Virus record (IMG/VR): IMGVR_UViG_3300038421_000048
Location: 1-26,137 of that record
Origin: a virus
DNA: 26,137 nt
Reading direction: 5' to 3' (one strand)
Part shown: positions 1 through 8,028 of the stretch, one piece after another
Layout: each line of letters starts with the position of its first letter
How positions within the stretch are numbered: the stretch's first letter is position 1
Translations under genes and position numbers: made by a program
The notes under the pieces: model-generated
The model's input: the letters and a program-made list of their open reading frames with translations, nothing else
What the model was told of the DNA's origin: nothing
Databases searched by the model: none

Positions 1-1
1 C

Positions 2-436
2 AGTGCCATGCAGATCACCAAGGCCGCCAGCCTTGCCGATCAAGCCGTGGTGCGCTCACTGTATGAGTTGACCCAGTACCGTGAGGTCAAGAAGCAGAAA
101 GTGTTCATCAGCGAGGGCAAGCCGATCAAGGTCAAGTACAAGGAAACCTTGGAGCCCGAGATGAACGCCATCAAATTCTGGTTGATGAACCGCGACCCGA
201 TGACCTGGGGCAAAGACCCCGAAGGTGGCGGTGGCGGCGATAGCAAGCTACCGAGCCAGATCAATATCCACATGATAAGGGAGATGCCCAGCGACCAACT
301 GAAGAACACAATCGCCCTTCTACAATCCATCATGACACCCAACACCGGCTTGAAGCGGCTGGATGCCGTGGAAGCCGAAATAGTACCCGAAGAGGAACCT
401 ACCGATGGCGGACAAACTGAAAGTGTGCATTCGTAA
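2..436 (+). CDS. Terminase small subunit, C-terminal part (5' partial)
   Basis: The frame is open to the left edge, so the gene probably starts upstream; the first ATG in view is at 8. About 142 residues are visible. The segment reading IKFWLMNRDPMTWGKDP (about residues 55-71 from that ATG) matches the 'FWLKNR.P..W' block near the C-terminal half of many phage small terminases, where it follows a charged beta-hairpin stretch like the YREVKKQKVFISEGKPIKVK seen here. The expected N-terminal helix-turn-helix would lie outside the window. Small terminases bind pac/cos DNA and load the large subunit. The large terminase gene follows after one tiny ORF, which supports the call. The tail of this gene overlaps the next ORF by 32 nt in another frame. 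Confidence 0.72.
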   Translation, partial: SAMQITKAASLADQAVVRSLYELTQYREVKKQKVFISEGKPIKVKYKETLEPEMNAIKFWLMNRDPMTWGKDPEGGGGGDSKLPSQINIHMIREMPSDQLKNTIALLQSIMTPNTGLKRLDAVEAEIVPEEEPTDGGQTESVHS

Positions 437-584
437 GAATGCTATGTTCAACGGCGAAGAGGTCGTCGACACCCTGACCGAGGTTCTTATCGCTGTGAAG
501 CGCGGCAACGATGTCACGGTCGAGTTCTTGGATGAGGCTGATCCTCGTCCTACGTACATCCAACTCAACGAGGGGCCCAAATAG
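405..584 (+). CDS. Small hypothetical protein between terS and terL
   Basis: A 59-residue ORF starts at ATG 405 inside the end of the small terminase frame and ends with TAG at 582-584. The G of this stop is also the first base of the GTG start of the large terminase, a TAGTG junction typical of translational coupling. The protein begins MADKLKVCIRKNAMFNGEEV and is mixed charged with no membrane segment or motif I recognise. Without it there would be an unexplained 147-nt gap between terS and terL, and the tight overlaps on both sides argue that it is translated. Function unknown. Confidence 0.6.
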   Translation: MADKLKVCIRKNAMFNGEEVVDTLTEVLIAVKRGNDVTVEFLDEADPRPTYIQLNEGPK

Positions 585-2458
585 TGTCGCGCCCGCGTCC
601 ACGCCTGAGCGAGCCGTCAGTAGATGACGGCTTTCTCGGCAAAGCCGATCCTGTGCTCATTCAAGCCCTACTTGCCGAGGCAGAAGCAGAGCTTGCCTTC
701 CGTGAAGGTCGAAGCACCGAACGCTTCGATCCACCCGAGCCACATCCACTCACCAAGGAGGAGTGGGCCACTCGTGATTACGTGATGGTGCAGCGATGGC
801 GGCATCGCCAGCTTGCCATGCTCAATGAAGACCCTAATCTGATCGAGCACCTGTACGGCAGTGACCCGATCAAGTTTATCTGTCACTGGCTCGACGTGTA
901 CGAGCCCCGCAATGCCGGCAAGAACCTGCCGACGCGCATGCCCTTCATTCTGTTCAAACGGCAGGAAGAGCTTGTACAGTTCTATCATGCCTGTTTGATC
1001 GGTGACGGCAACGGCCTTGTCGAGAAATCACGCGACATGGGCGCGACGTGGTGCGGGGTAGGCTACTCCATCTGGCTTTGGCGGTTCATTCCAGGCACGG
1101 CGGTGGGATGGGGCAGTGCCAAATCGGAAAAGCTGGACCGTCTCGGTGACGCCGGCTCGATATTCGAGAAGATCAGGCTGGCCATTCGCGGCTTGCCCAA
1201 GGTGTTTCTGCCGCCTAAATTCAAGGATGACTGGTTGATGCACAAGAGGGTGATCAACCACTACAACGGCTGCAGCATTACGGGAGATATCGGCGACGAT
1301 ATCGGCCGTGGTGGTCGGACCAGAATATACTTCGTGGACGAAGCCGCCTACGTTGAGCGGCCCGAGGCAATGGAAGGCGCGCTGTCAGAAAACACGCGTT
1401 GTCAGATCCACATCTCCTCGGTGTCGGGCCCCGGCACTGTGTTCCATCGCACCCGGCAATCGGGTGCCGAGTGGACGCCGGGCAAGCCTATCCACAAGGA
1501 CCGCCACAATGTATTCTTGATGGATTGGTCTGACCACCCTGAGAAAAGCGCCGAGTGGTTGGCCCAGCGCAAGAAGAGCTTCGATGATCGTGGCCTCGGT
1601 CACGTGTTCGCTCGTGAGATCGAGCGCAACTACGCCGCTGCCCAAGAAGGCTCGATAATCAAACCCGAGTGGGTGGATGCTGCCTTCGACGCACACAAGA
1701 AGCTCAACCGAGTGGCAGAGTTCGAGAGCTGGGGAAAACTGGTTGCCGGCCTAGACGTCGGCGACGAGACCGGCGACGCCAACGCCGGCACCATCATGAA
1801 GGGCCGGCTGGTCAAGCGCCTGCAGATGTGGAAGGTGCGTGATACCGCCATCACCGCCCGCAAGATGATCGATATCTGCAGGCCGTTCGCTGCCAACTCG
1901 GCAGACCCTCTCGAGCTCCAGTACGACTGCATCGGCCTCGGCGCTGGTATCAAGGCCGAGACCAACCGGCTGCGCGACGAGAACCTGATGCCGCCGAACA
2001 TCGTGCTAGTTCCATGGAACGCGGGCCTCACCGGTGTCGCCCTTGTCGGCCCGCATGAGCGCGTGGTCAGGGATGATCCGAAGTCGCCAGCAAACAAGGA
2101 TTTCTACGGCACACTGAAGGCCCAGGCTTGGTGGAACATTCGTACTCTGCTCTACAACACATGGCGGGCAGTGACGCAGGGCGAGGCCTTCCCAATCGAC
2201 CAGTTGATCGCCTTCGATTGCGAGGCAATCCTCAGCATTAGGGAGGTCGATACCACCATTCTCCACAAGATCAAGGATGAACTTTCCCAGGTAGTAAGCA
2301 CCTTGACAACGAAGATGAAGGTGAATATCAACAAGGCACCAACGGGGACCCAATCACCGAACCTAGCCGACAGCTTGGTGATGGCACAGTGGCCGGTCCC
2401 GAATACGGAGCCGGGGTTGTTCGGATACTTCGGGGCACCCATCGTGGTGAAGGGGTAA
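584..2458 (+). CDS. Terminase large subunit (packaging ATPase/nuclease)
   Basis: This 624-residue protein is the DNA-packaging motor. The N-terminal ATPase shows a Walker-A-like loop at about 148-156 (KSRDMGATW, the variant form common in terminases), Walker B at 246-253 (TRIYFVDE, with D252 and E253) and a coupling-motif region around 276-285 (HISSVSGPGT). The C-terminal RNase H-like nuclease has the expected acidic residues: D391 in AGLDVG, D448 in QYDCIGLG and D596 in NLADSLVMAQW. The start is GTG at 584, sharing one base with the preceding stop. The order terS-terL-portal is the classical packaging module. The portal SD (AAGGGG, 2450-2455) lies in the last codons of this gene. Confidence 0.95.
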   Translation: MSRPRPRLSEPSVDDGFLGKADPVLIQALLAEAEAELAFREGRSTERFDPPEPHPLTKEEWATRDYVMVQRWRHRQLAMLNEDPNLIEHLYGSDPIKFICHWLDVYEPRNAGKNLPTRMPFILFKRQEELVQFYHACLIGDGNGLVEKSRDMGATWCGVGYSIWLWRFIPGTAVGWGSAKSEKLDRLGDAGSIFEKIRLAIRGLPKVFLPPKFKDDWLMHKRVINHYNGCSITGDIGDDIGRGGRTRIYFVDEAAYVERPEAMEGALSENTRCQIHISSVSGPGTVFHRTRQSGAEWTPGKPIHKDRHNVFLMDWSDHPEKSAEWLAQRKKSFDDRGLGHVFAREIERNYAAAQEGSIIKPEWVDAAFDAHKKLNRVAEFESWGKLVAGLDVGDETGDANAGTIMKGRLVKRLQMWKVRDTAITARKMIDICRPFAANSADPLELQYDCIGLGAGIKAETNRLRDENLMPPNIVLVPWNAGLTGVALVGPHERVVRDDPKSPANKDFYGTLKAQAWWNIRTLLYNTWRAVTQGEAFPIDQLIAFDCEAILSIREVDTTILHKIKDELSQVVSTLTTKMKVNINKAPTGTQSPNLADSLVMAQWPVPNTEPGLFGYFGAPIVVKG

Positions 2459-2461
2459 GAA

Positions 2462-4054
2462 ATGGCTGTGCAATCCATTCCCGCAGCGCCGGTTGTGGTC
2501 GAGGGTAGCCGGGGCGGTTGGTTCCGTCATGTTTATAACAGCACTCTTGGAAAGGCTGTCGGCCTGCTTGGTCCCCGCAGCCGCCTACAGGTCGGGCAGG
2601 CCCCGCCGGTTCCACCCGTCCAACCGTTCCAGGAGCAGGGCTCTGGCGGCACCGCCGTGTGGGGCGGCGTTGTTCAGGTCAAGGATCGCTCACCTAAGTG
2701 GATTGGTCAGCAGCGTTGGCAGACTGCCTCAGACCTCGCGGTCAATATCAGCGTGGTCGGCGCCGGCATCCATTATTTCCTCAACCTGATCTCGCACCCC
2801 AAGTGGAAGGCGAAGCCAAGCGATCTCACCGACAAGGAGTCCGTCGAGCTTGCCGAGTTCGTGGATCATGTCATCAACGACATGATCTACCCTTGGGAGA
2901 GCATCGTTCGCAGCGCCGGCATGTACCGGTTCCATGGGTTCAGCATCCAGGAGTGGATCGCTAAGAAGATCACCACCGGCAAATATGCCGGTCGTATCGG
3001 CTTCGAGAATATCGAAGTCAGACCTCAACACACCATCGAGCTCTGGGGTGTCAGCGACAAGGGCAGCGTGCTTGGCGTGTGGCAGCGCAATCCACAGACA
3101 TCGCAGCTGCAAGGGTTACCCCGAGGAAAGCTGGTATATATCACAGAGGACCTCCTTACCGATAGCCCAGAGGGCCTCGGGGTTCTTCGTCACTTGGCTG
3201 AGCCGTACAACCGGCTGCTGCGCCTGCAGCAACTCGAGATGCGTGCCTACGAGCGAGACCTCAGAGGTATCCCGGTCGGCCGGGCCCCGATTGCTGAGAT
3301 CAATAAGGCGGTCAAGGCCAACCTGCTTTCACAGGAAGACGCCAATCGCCTCGTGGGGGTGATAGAGAATATCGTTCAGCTTCAGGTGAAAATGCAGGAT
3401 ACCGGCGTGGTGCTCGACAGCCAGCCGTTCCTCAGCACCACGGCCGGCGGCCCGGCGGTCAGCGCCGAGAAGATGTGGAGCCTGGAGCTGCTTAATGGCC
3501 CGGCCCTCGGTCTTGCTGAGATCAGCCAAGCCATGGATCGTATTCAGCGCGAGATGGCGCGCATCATGGGCATCGAGCATCTGATGATCGGTGACCAGGG
3601 CGGCAACCGCGCTGTGGCTCAGGACAAGAGCCGCAACGTCTACCTGATAGCAAGCTCGGTGTTGCGGTTGCTAAGGTCGTGCATGCAGAAGGATGTCGTC
3701 GACGTCCTCTGGCTCATGAATGGCTTGCCCGAGGACAAGAAGCCGAAGCTCGAAAGCGAGGATATAAGCCCGAAGGACGTGGTCGAGATCACCACCGCCC
3801 TCGCTCGCATGTCGCAGAGTGGTGCCACGCTCGCACCCGATGATCCGGTCGTGAACGACATACGCGATCTGCTTGGCGTCAGCCGGGCCAAGCCCATCGA
3901 CCCGACCGCCCTGCTTGGACCAGATGGCAACCCGCTCAGCGCCAAGCCCAATGGGGCAATGCCGGGCGAGGCCAACACGACGGATGAAGATCAACGCCTG
4001 CCTCGGGTCACCGACGTGAACCGTGATCCAGGTATGAACGGAGCCGTGATGTGA
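2462..4054 (+). CDS. Portal protein
   Basis: A 530-residue protein starting at ATG 2462, with the SD AAGGGG overlapping the terL stop region. It fits a portal in size and place directly after terL. Supporting segments are an early helical region (SVVGAGIHYFLNLISHPKW), a middle block YERDLRGIPVGRAPIAEI, and a late block GLAEISQAMDRIQREMARIMGIEHLMIG followed by RAVAQDKSRN, resembling portals related to the DUF935/Mu gp29 group (subfamily assignment tentative). Portals form the dodecameric ring at the capsid vertex through which DNA enters and to which the connector binds. The C-terminal 50 residues are low-complexity and acidic. The last ATG overlaps the GTG start of the following methyltransferase. 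Confidence 0.85.
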   Translation: MAVQSIPAAPVVVEGSRGGWFRHVYNSTLGKAVGLLGPRSRLQVGQAPPVPPVQPFQEQGSGGTAVWGGVVQVKDRSPKWIGQQRWQTASDLAVNISVVGAGIHYFLNLISHPKWKAKPSDLTDKESVELAEFVDHVINDMIYPWESIVRSAGMYRFHGFSIQEWIAKKITTGKYAGRIGFENIEVRPQHTIELWGVSDKGSVLGVWQRNPQTSQLQGLPRGKLVYITEDLLTDSPEGLGVLRHLAEPYNRLLRLQQLEMRAYERDLRGIPVGRAPIAEINKAVKANLLSQEDANRLVGVIENIVQLQVKMQDTGVVLDSQPFLSTTAGGPAVSAEKMWSLELLNGPALGLAEISQAMDRIQREMARIMGIEHLMIGDQGGNRAVAQDKSRNVYLIASSVLRLLRSCMQKDVVDVLWLMNGLPEDKKPKLESEDISPKDVVEITTALARMSQSGATLAPDDPVVNDIRDLLGVSRAKPIDPTALLGPDGNPLSAKPNGAMPGEANTTDEDQRLPRVTDVNRDPGMNGAVM

Positions 4055-4617
4055 GCATCCACCACATCGACCAGTTGGTCTCGCCATATTATCGCGGCCT
4101 GCTCAACCAGATGCACGAAAACTTCGAGTGGGGTATCGGCGGGCCGCGACACATCAAGAACTTCATCGATCATCTGAACAGCCTGCCCATTGCCACCTTT
4201 CTTGATTACGGCTGTGGCAAGGGCAGGCTCAAGCACAGCCTGCTTGCCGTTGATCCCAGCTTGCAGATCGGGATGTTCGACCCTGGCAATCCCAAGCTCG
4301 ACACGCTGCCGGCGCCGGCGGATTTCGTGGTGGCGCTTAGTTGCCTTGAGAACATCGAGCCTGACCGCGTCGTCAATGTTCTAAGCCATATCGATAGCCT
4401 CATGAAGATCGGGGGCTATTTCCACATCACCACCCGCTCCGGCTACAAGAACGATCTGCCCGACGGTCGCAACGAACATCTGTCGGTACACGAGCCCGAA
4501 TGGTGGCTCGACATGATCGGCGGCTTCCACCAATTCGAGTGGCGCATCTCAAAGCACAATGCTATACCGGGCAAGGCGCTGCAGGTCTGGCTTACGAAGC
4601 CAGGCTACAATCGGTAG
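4051..4617 (+). CDS. Class I SAM-dependent methyltransferase
   Basis: A 188-residue protein starting at GTG 4051, overlapping the portal stop by four bases (ATGTGA), which implies translational coupling. Motif I of the Rossmann methyltransferase fold is clear at about 50-60 (FLDYGCGKGRL). A later strand ADFVVALSCLENIEPD (about 92-107) corresponds to the motif IV region, and MKIGGYFHITTRSG to the strand after it. The acceptor cannot be read from the sequence. It is followed by an FkbM-type methyltransferase and, further on, three glycosyltransferases, so a sugar or virion-protein acceptor is possible. DNA methylation is less likely because no DPPY/NPPF-type catalytic motif is visible. Confidence 0.8.
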   Translation: MSIHHIDQLVSPYYRGLLNQMHENFEWGIGGPRHIKNFIDHLNSLPIATFLDYGCGKGRLKHSLLAVDPSLQIGMFDPGNPKLDTLPAPADFVVALSCLENIEPDRVVNVLSHIDSLMKIGGYFHITTRSGYKNDLPDGRNEHLSVHEPEWWLDMIGGFHQFEWRISKHNAIPGKALQVWLTKPGYNR

Positions 4618-4624
4618 ATAGGGT

Positions 4625-5335
4625 ATGACTACCACCGTTCTAGAAAAGTCCGGTCTAATCGCCCCCGCTTTCGGGCGGGGTGATAAATTCTTCGAACCCG
4701 TGGGCGGTCCCCACGACCTACCACTCCATAATCGTGATCAGGCCGTCGCTTGCGTGCAGGCATGCTCGGAGCGGCTGCGGGTGGCAATAGATGGTGGAGC
4801 TTACTGTGGCACCTGGGGCATGCAGCTACTCCCAAATTTTGAGAAGATTTTCTTGTTCGAGCCCGTAGAAGAAAACTTTAACTGCTGTCGTTTGAATATG
4901 GTGTGGGCTAGAGATAAGATGCCGAAGGCGGCCTCTGCCACTACTAGGAGGCTTGCACTTAGTTCTAGCGTTGGTACGAGGCCCATGTTTAGCCCCGGCA
5001 CTTACAAGAACGGTGTTCGTGCAAGGAAGGCTTATGCATGGAAAGTGGGTGAGGGTAATCCTGAAGATACTATTACTGTTCCTTCAACCACCATTGACAA
5101 CCTTAACTTAGAGGTGCTTGATCTGCTAAAGCTCGACGTTGAAGGTCATGAGTACGAGGTTCTCCAAGGGGCTCGCGTCACGATACTGAAATGCCGGCCG
5201 GTTATCATGATCGAGGAAAAGCTGGATTCCGAGTACAGGGCGACGGCTTTTCTTGAGCACTTGGGTATGGTATACAAGAAGTCGATTGAACAGGATCGAC
5301 TGTTCGTATGGCCTAAACAACGGGGACTTAGATGA
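4625..5335 (+). CDS. FkbM-family methyltransferase
   Basis: A 236-residue protein with the hallmarks of FkbM methyltransferases (Methyltransf_21): SAM-binding motif I at about 53-62 (VAIDGGAYCG), the acidic LFEPVEENF at 77-85, the family signature TIDNL...LDLLKLDVEGHEYEVLQGA at about 156-183, and RPVIMIEEK at 191-199. Known family members O-methylate sugars or polyketides (for example rhizobial NoeI on a fucose residue). It is clearly related to the FkbM gene on the opposite strand at 10367-11221. By eye the DNA is more AT-rich (a 90-nt sample near 4801 is about 46% GC) than the surrounding terminase and portal genes, suggesting separate acquisition. No strong SD is visible. It ends in an ATGA overlap with the next gene. 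Confidence 0.85.
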   Translation: MTTTVLEKSGLIAPAFGRGDKFFEPVGGPHDLPLHNRDQAVACVQACSERLRVAIDGGAYCGTWGMQLLPNFEKIFLFEPVEENFNCCRLNMVWARDKMPKAASATTRRLALSSSVGTRPMFSPGTYKNGVRARKAYAWKVGEGNPEDTITVPSTTIDNLNLEVLDLLKLDVEGHEYEVLQGARVTILKCRPVIMIEEKLDSEYRATAFLEHLGMVYKKSIEQDRLFVWPKQRGLR

Positions 5336-5724
5336 CCGCCTACACAAAGTATCCGGTTGGCAACAAGCAATTCGTGATCGAGTGGGACTTGTCGGTAAAC
5401 CAGAGTGAGGATCAAGGTGACGCCTTCGAGGCCATCGACTGTGAACTGGTGTCTATCTCGGCCTTGACGCTGGTGTCTTCGGGGGATGTCAGCTCCCAGC
5501 TTCGGTACACCAACCAGTCGAATTTCCCTGGAAGTCCGGGGGTGGCTGGGAACTATACCCTCGACCTTGAGATCGCGGGCGCGGGGTATTTCATGCCCTG
5601 GCCCGAGCCCGCGCAGTTTGTGAGGACTATACCTCAAGCGCGGTACTACGCGCCCAGACTTGAGGGGCCCGATGTAGGCGCCATTGCCACTGCCAAGGTG
5701 GCATTGTTGTTCAGGACTCTGTAA
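5332..5724 (+). CDS. Hypothetical protein, possibly virion-associated
   Basis: A 130-residue protein starting at ATG 5332, four-base ATGA overlap with the FkbM gene. I do not recognise a family. It reads as mainly beta-strand: alternating hydrophobic residues, no signal peptide, no membrane segment, with stretches such as AISALTLVSSGDVSSQLRY (within 451-510) and a C-terminal IATAKVALLFRTL. Its place between the portal end of the operon and a head-tail connector suggests a small structural or decoration protein, but that is positional inference only. It is followed by a strong hairpin at 5735-5762. Confidence 0.6.
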   Translation: MTAYTKYPVGNKQFVIEWDLSVNQSEDQGDAFEAIDCELVSISALTLVSSGDVSSQLRYTNQSNFPGSPGVAGNYTLDLEIAGAGYFMPWPEPAQFVRTIPQARYYAPRLEGPDVGAIATAKVALLFRTL

Positions 5725-5734
5725 GGCATCGCTA

Positions 5735-5762
5735 CTCCCCAGCGCCTGAGTGTGCTGGGGAG
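5735..5762 (+). terminator. Intergenic hairpin, possible terminator or attenuator
   Basis: CTCCCCAGC (5735-5743) pairs perfectly with GCTGGGGAG (5754-5762), a nine-pair GC-rich stem with a ten-base loop. It sits ten bases after the stop of the preceding gene and 23 bases before the connector start. No U-run follows (AGACGTATCG), so it is not a textbook rho-independent terminator. Partial termination, RNA stabilisation or processing are alternatives. Confidence 0.5.
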
Positions 5763-5785
5763 ACGTATCGCTAGTGGGGTGGTAA

Positions 5786-6358
5786 ATGTCTCAGATCGTA
5801 CTCGAAAACGTCTCTGACCCGTTCGATGTCTACGCCAATCTCGAAGAGGCCGACTACTACCTTGCCGGCAATATCGCCAGTTCGAACTGGTTCTCGGCGA
5901 CTGAGAACACGCGCAAGCAAGCCCTGATTACGGCGACCCGTATCTTCAACCGGGAGTGCTGGCTCGGCGACCCGAGCGCGGGCGAGAGCGGCCAGCCGCT
6001 CGCGTGGCCTCGGGACAATACCGGCATCGATGGCGTTGAGGATGGTACAACTCCAGAGGATATCACCTTCGGGGCCATCGAGTTGGCTATGGCTCTGGTC
6101 GATGGCAGCACGGTGCAGACCAATGCGGCACCCGGCCAGCAAGGCATCGAGACCCTGAAGGCGGGCAGCGTGCAGATCACGTACTTCCGATCGGCCCAGT
6201 CGCCGCTCAACGAGTTCGGCCGGTATCCGTTGCCGGTGCAGGAGCTGGTGGGCAAGTACCTCTGCGGCAGCCAATCTGCTGTGTTTGGCCTTGCCTCTGG
6301 CACCACGGGGGATGATAGCGTGACCAGCGATGACTTCGGCTTTGATGATGGGCTCTAG
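5786..6358 (+). CDS. Head-tail connector, DnaT_2-like (adaptor)
   Basis: A 190-residue protein starting at ATG 5786 after GGGGTGG. The N-terminal pattern 'Y..LEEADYYLAG....SNWFSA....RKQALITATRIFNRECWLG' followed by QPLAWPRDNTGIDGVE is the signature of the family annotated as putative DnaT-like / head-tail connector (DnaT_2), whose members sit beside portal and head-closure genes and are thought to form the adaptor ring under the portal. The middle contains ITFGAIELAMALVDG, and the later SVQITYFRSAQSPLNEFGRYPLPVQELVGKYL is also typical. The acidic C-terminal tail (TGDDSVTSDDFGFDDGL) is probably disordered. The gene lies in the portal operon while the tail genes are on the other strand. Confidence 0.75.
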   Translation: MSQIVLENVSDPFDVYANLEEADYYLAGNIASSNWFSATENTRKQALITATRIFNRECWLGDPSAGESGQPLAWPRDNTGIDGVEDGTTPEDITFGAIELAMALVDGSTVQTNAAPGQQGIETLKAGSVQITYFRSAQSPLNEFGRYPLPVQELVGKYLCGSQSAVFGLASGTTGDDSVTSDDFGFDDGL

Positions 6359-6375
6359 GAGAGGATAGGGTTGCC

Positions 6376-6939
6376 ATGACCAAGCATGGCTGGCTATACA
6401 AAGTTCTGACTGAAATAGGCGTTCGCATCGTTGGGGCATCTGGTAATCCGGTTGCTGACGAGCCCCATAGCCGTATCCACCAGGGTAAGATGTTCAGTGC
6501 TTGCCATCTGGTTGAGGGTGTGGCTAACGATGCCTCGATCCTGTTGGCCATCACTACCCCAGCCGATGACTATCCGCATTTGAGCGTGTTCCCAAGCTGT
6601 TCGGGCTTGGCATACTTCACAATCTTTGAAGATGTTTTGTTTTCTGGTGGCTCAGTGGTTCCTGTTTTTAATCACAAGCGATATAGCGACAATGAATTTG
6701 GGGGTACGGTCATCCATACTCCGACTGTGTTGACTGTTGGTGCACAATTGGCCGAGTTTCTGATGCCCGGTGGTGAGCGCAATTCGGCAGTAGGCAGCGC
6801 CCCTGATTTTGGATTGGAGTGGATATTGAATAACTCAACCACCTATCTAATGCAACTCACAAACAAAAGCGGCCAAGCCGCCTCCTTGCACATGGGCATC
6901 GCCTTCTACTCGGCGCCTTGGTTAGCCGATGCTACATAA
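6376..6939 (+). CDS. Predicted virion structural protein (beta-rich)
   Basis: A 187-residue protein with SD-like AGGAGAGGATAGGG upstream of ATG 6376. The layout resembles a recurrent phage structural family of about 150-200 residues: an opening IHQGKMFSACHLVEGVANDAS, a mid 'FNHKRYSDNEFGGTVIHTPTV', then LMPGGERNSAVG and a closing WILNNSTTYLMQLTNKSGQ and GIAFYSAPW. No signal peptide or membrane helix is seen, and the strand-rich pattern suggests a jelly-roll or beta-sandwich. The codon use is more AT-rich than the connector gene next door. It could be a head decoration or fibre protein; I cannot distinguish these. It could also be an acceptor for the glycosyltransferases encoded just downstream, but this is only proximity. 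Confidence 0.65.
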   Translation: MTKHGWLYKVLTEIGVRIVGASGNPVADEPHSRIHQGKMFSACHLVEGVANDASILLAITTPADDYPHLSVFPSCSGLAYFTIFEDVLFSGGSVVPVFNHKRYSDNEFGGTVIHTPTVLTVGAQLAEFLMPGGERNSAVGSAPDFGLEWILNNSTTYLMQLTNKSGQAASLHMGIAFYSAPWLADAT

Positions 6940-6952
6940 GGATAGCTCACAG

Positions 6953-7138
6953 GTGCCACTCAATCTCAACGAACTCGACACCAAGTCCTCCGATTACCTG
7001 GAGGAATTGCAAGCGCACTACCGTGCACTCAGGCGAGGTGTAAGCCGGTATGATCTGAAGAGGTGCGACGACGCACTCAAGGCAGTACGACAAGCCTTGC
7101 GTCGGCGGCGTCAGGGGATAACGAGTGAGCCAGAGTAA
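6953..7138 (+). CDS. Small helical hypothetical protein
   Basis: About 61 residues from GTG 6953. An in-frame ATG at 6929 would give 69 residues but lacks an SD and overlaps the previous gene, whereas AAGGA at 6938-6942 is placed for the GTG. The sequence is highly charged and predicted helical (DYLEELQAHYRALRRGVSRY, then ALKAVRQALRRRRQG). It faintly recalls the size and helical character of gpW-like head-joining proteins, but the similarity is too weak to name it. It is read in the same direction as the connector genes. Confidence 0.5.
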   Translation: MPLNLNELDTKSSDYLEELQAHYRALRRGVSRYDLKRCDDALKAVRQALRRRRQGITSEPE

Positions 7139-7165
7139 TTGCTTCATGCTAGATGACTTGGCATC

Positions 7166-7180
7166 GCCCGAATATCGGGC
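7166..7180 (+). other. Short hairpin before glycosyltransferase start
   Basis: GCCCGA (7166-7171) and TCGGGC (7175-7180) form a perfect six-pair stem with an ATA loop. It ends three bases before the AAGAGGT SD (7184-7190) of the GTG start at 7195. It might affect ribosome loading, or supports the view that 7139-7194 is non-coding leader. Confidence 0.35.
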
Positions 7181-7194
7181 AGCAAGAGGTAGTC

Positions 7195-8025
7195 GTGAAA
7201 GTCAGCGTTAACATCCTGAAGGGTAATGGCAGTGCAGAGAAGACCTGTGCAGCTATGGCCAAGGGTATTGCACGATGCGGCGATGACGTGGCCGTCCGTA
7301 CCGATCTCGACAATCGGATGGAAGGCTTTGACGTTGCTATACTATGGGGCTTCGTCGCCAGTTGTCAGAACGTTATTAAGTCGTGCCGAACAGCTGGAAT
7401 ACCTTTTCTATTCTTTGATATGGGTTATTGGGCTCGCGATAAAGGCTTCTTTAAGGTAGCCTGCAACGACCGTCATCCTGACAAATACTTCATGCGCCGG
7501 CCCAAGCCGGCTGACCGCTTCAACCGGCTCGGTCTTACCATCGAGCCGTGGCAGAGGAACACGACCGGCTACATCCTGCTAGCTGGTATGAGTGGCAAGG
7601 CATCATGGTCATGGGGGTGGGGAAATGAAGACTATGAGAGGCGAACTATCGCAGAGCTGCGAAAATACACCGACCGGCCTATCGTCTACAGGCCCAAGCC
7701 CAGTTGGAGCGCCGCCAAGCCGCTCTCTGGTGCACGCTTTGATGTCAAGACTCCACTCCGCACAGCCTTGGCCGAAGCTCATTGCGTGGTCAGCCATCAC
7801 AGCAACGTCGGCTGCGATGCTCTTCTGGCTGGCGTCCCTACATTCAACAAACTAGGGGCGGCCTCGATCCTTGGCCCATATGAACTACGCAAGATCGAAA
7901 AGCCCAACTACCCCGAGGGGAGGGAGCAGTGGGCCCACAATCTTGCGTATTGCCAGTGGTCCCTGGCCGAGATGACCACCGGCGAGTGTTGGGACTTCTT
8001 CAAGCGCGAAAACTTCATGAGGTAA
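7195..8025 (+). CDS. GT-B-like glycosyltransferase, paralogue 1
   Basis: 276 residues from GTG 7195, chosen because AAGAGGT lies five bases upstream and the protein then opens MKVSVNILKGNGS, a normal first Rossmann strand and glycine loop. An ATG at 7153 would add 14 unconvincing residues. C-terminal half: RPIVYRPKPSW (161-171), then CVVSHHSNVGCDALLAGVPTF (about 197-217), the 'H-S-N-x-x-x-x-A-L-x-x-G-V-P' block of GT-B enzymes and capsule/glycerophosphate transferase relatives that contacts the nucleotide sugar, then LAYCQWSLAEMTTGECWDFFK near the end. The same three blocks occur in the next gene, so the two are tandem paralogues. Donor and acceptor are unknown. Cytoplasmic, no signal or membrane segment. 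Confidence 0.7.
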   Translation: MKVSVNILKGNGSAEKTCAAMAKGIARCGDDVAVRTDLDNRMEGFDVAILWGFVASCQNVIKSCRTAGIPFLFFDMGYWARDKGFFKVACNDRHPDKYFMRRPKPADRFNRLGLTIEPWQRNTTGYILLAGMSGKASWSWGWGNEDYERRTIAELRKYTDRPIVYRPKPSWSAAKPLSGARFDVKTPLRTALAEAHCVVSHHSNVGCDALLAGVPTFNKLGAASILGPYELRKIEKPNYPEGREQWAHNLAYCQWSLAEMTTGECWDFFKRENFMR

Positions 8026-8028
8026 GCA

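Noticed and set aside
1630-2097. 155-codon - strand frame inside the large terminase
   Set aside because: Shadow of the terminase nuclease domain, which has all its catalytic residues on the + strand.
5771-6439. Long open frame on the - strand opposite the connector gene
   Set aside because: It is the antisense shadow of a well-supported DnaT_2-like connector; composition is Arg/Leu/His-rich and no SD or neighbour supports it.
5332-6939. Major capsid protein among the short genes after the portal
   Set aside because: All candidates are under 200 residues and lack the HK97-fold layout or a preceding protease; capsid genes are more likely to the right of the window.
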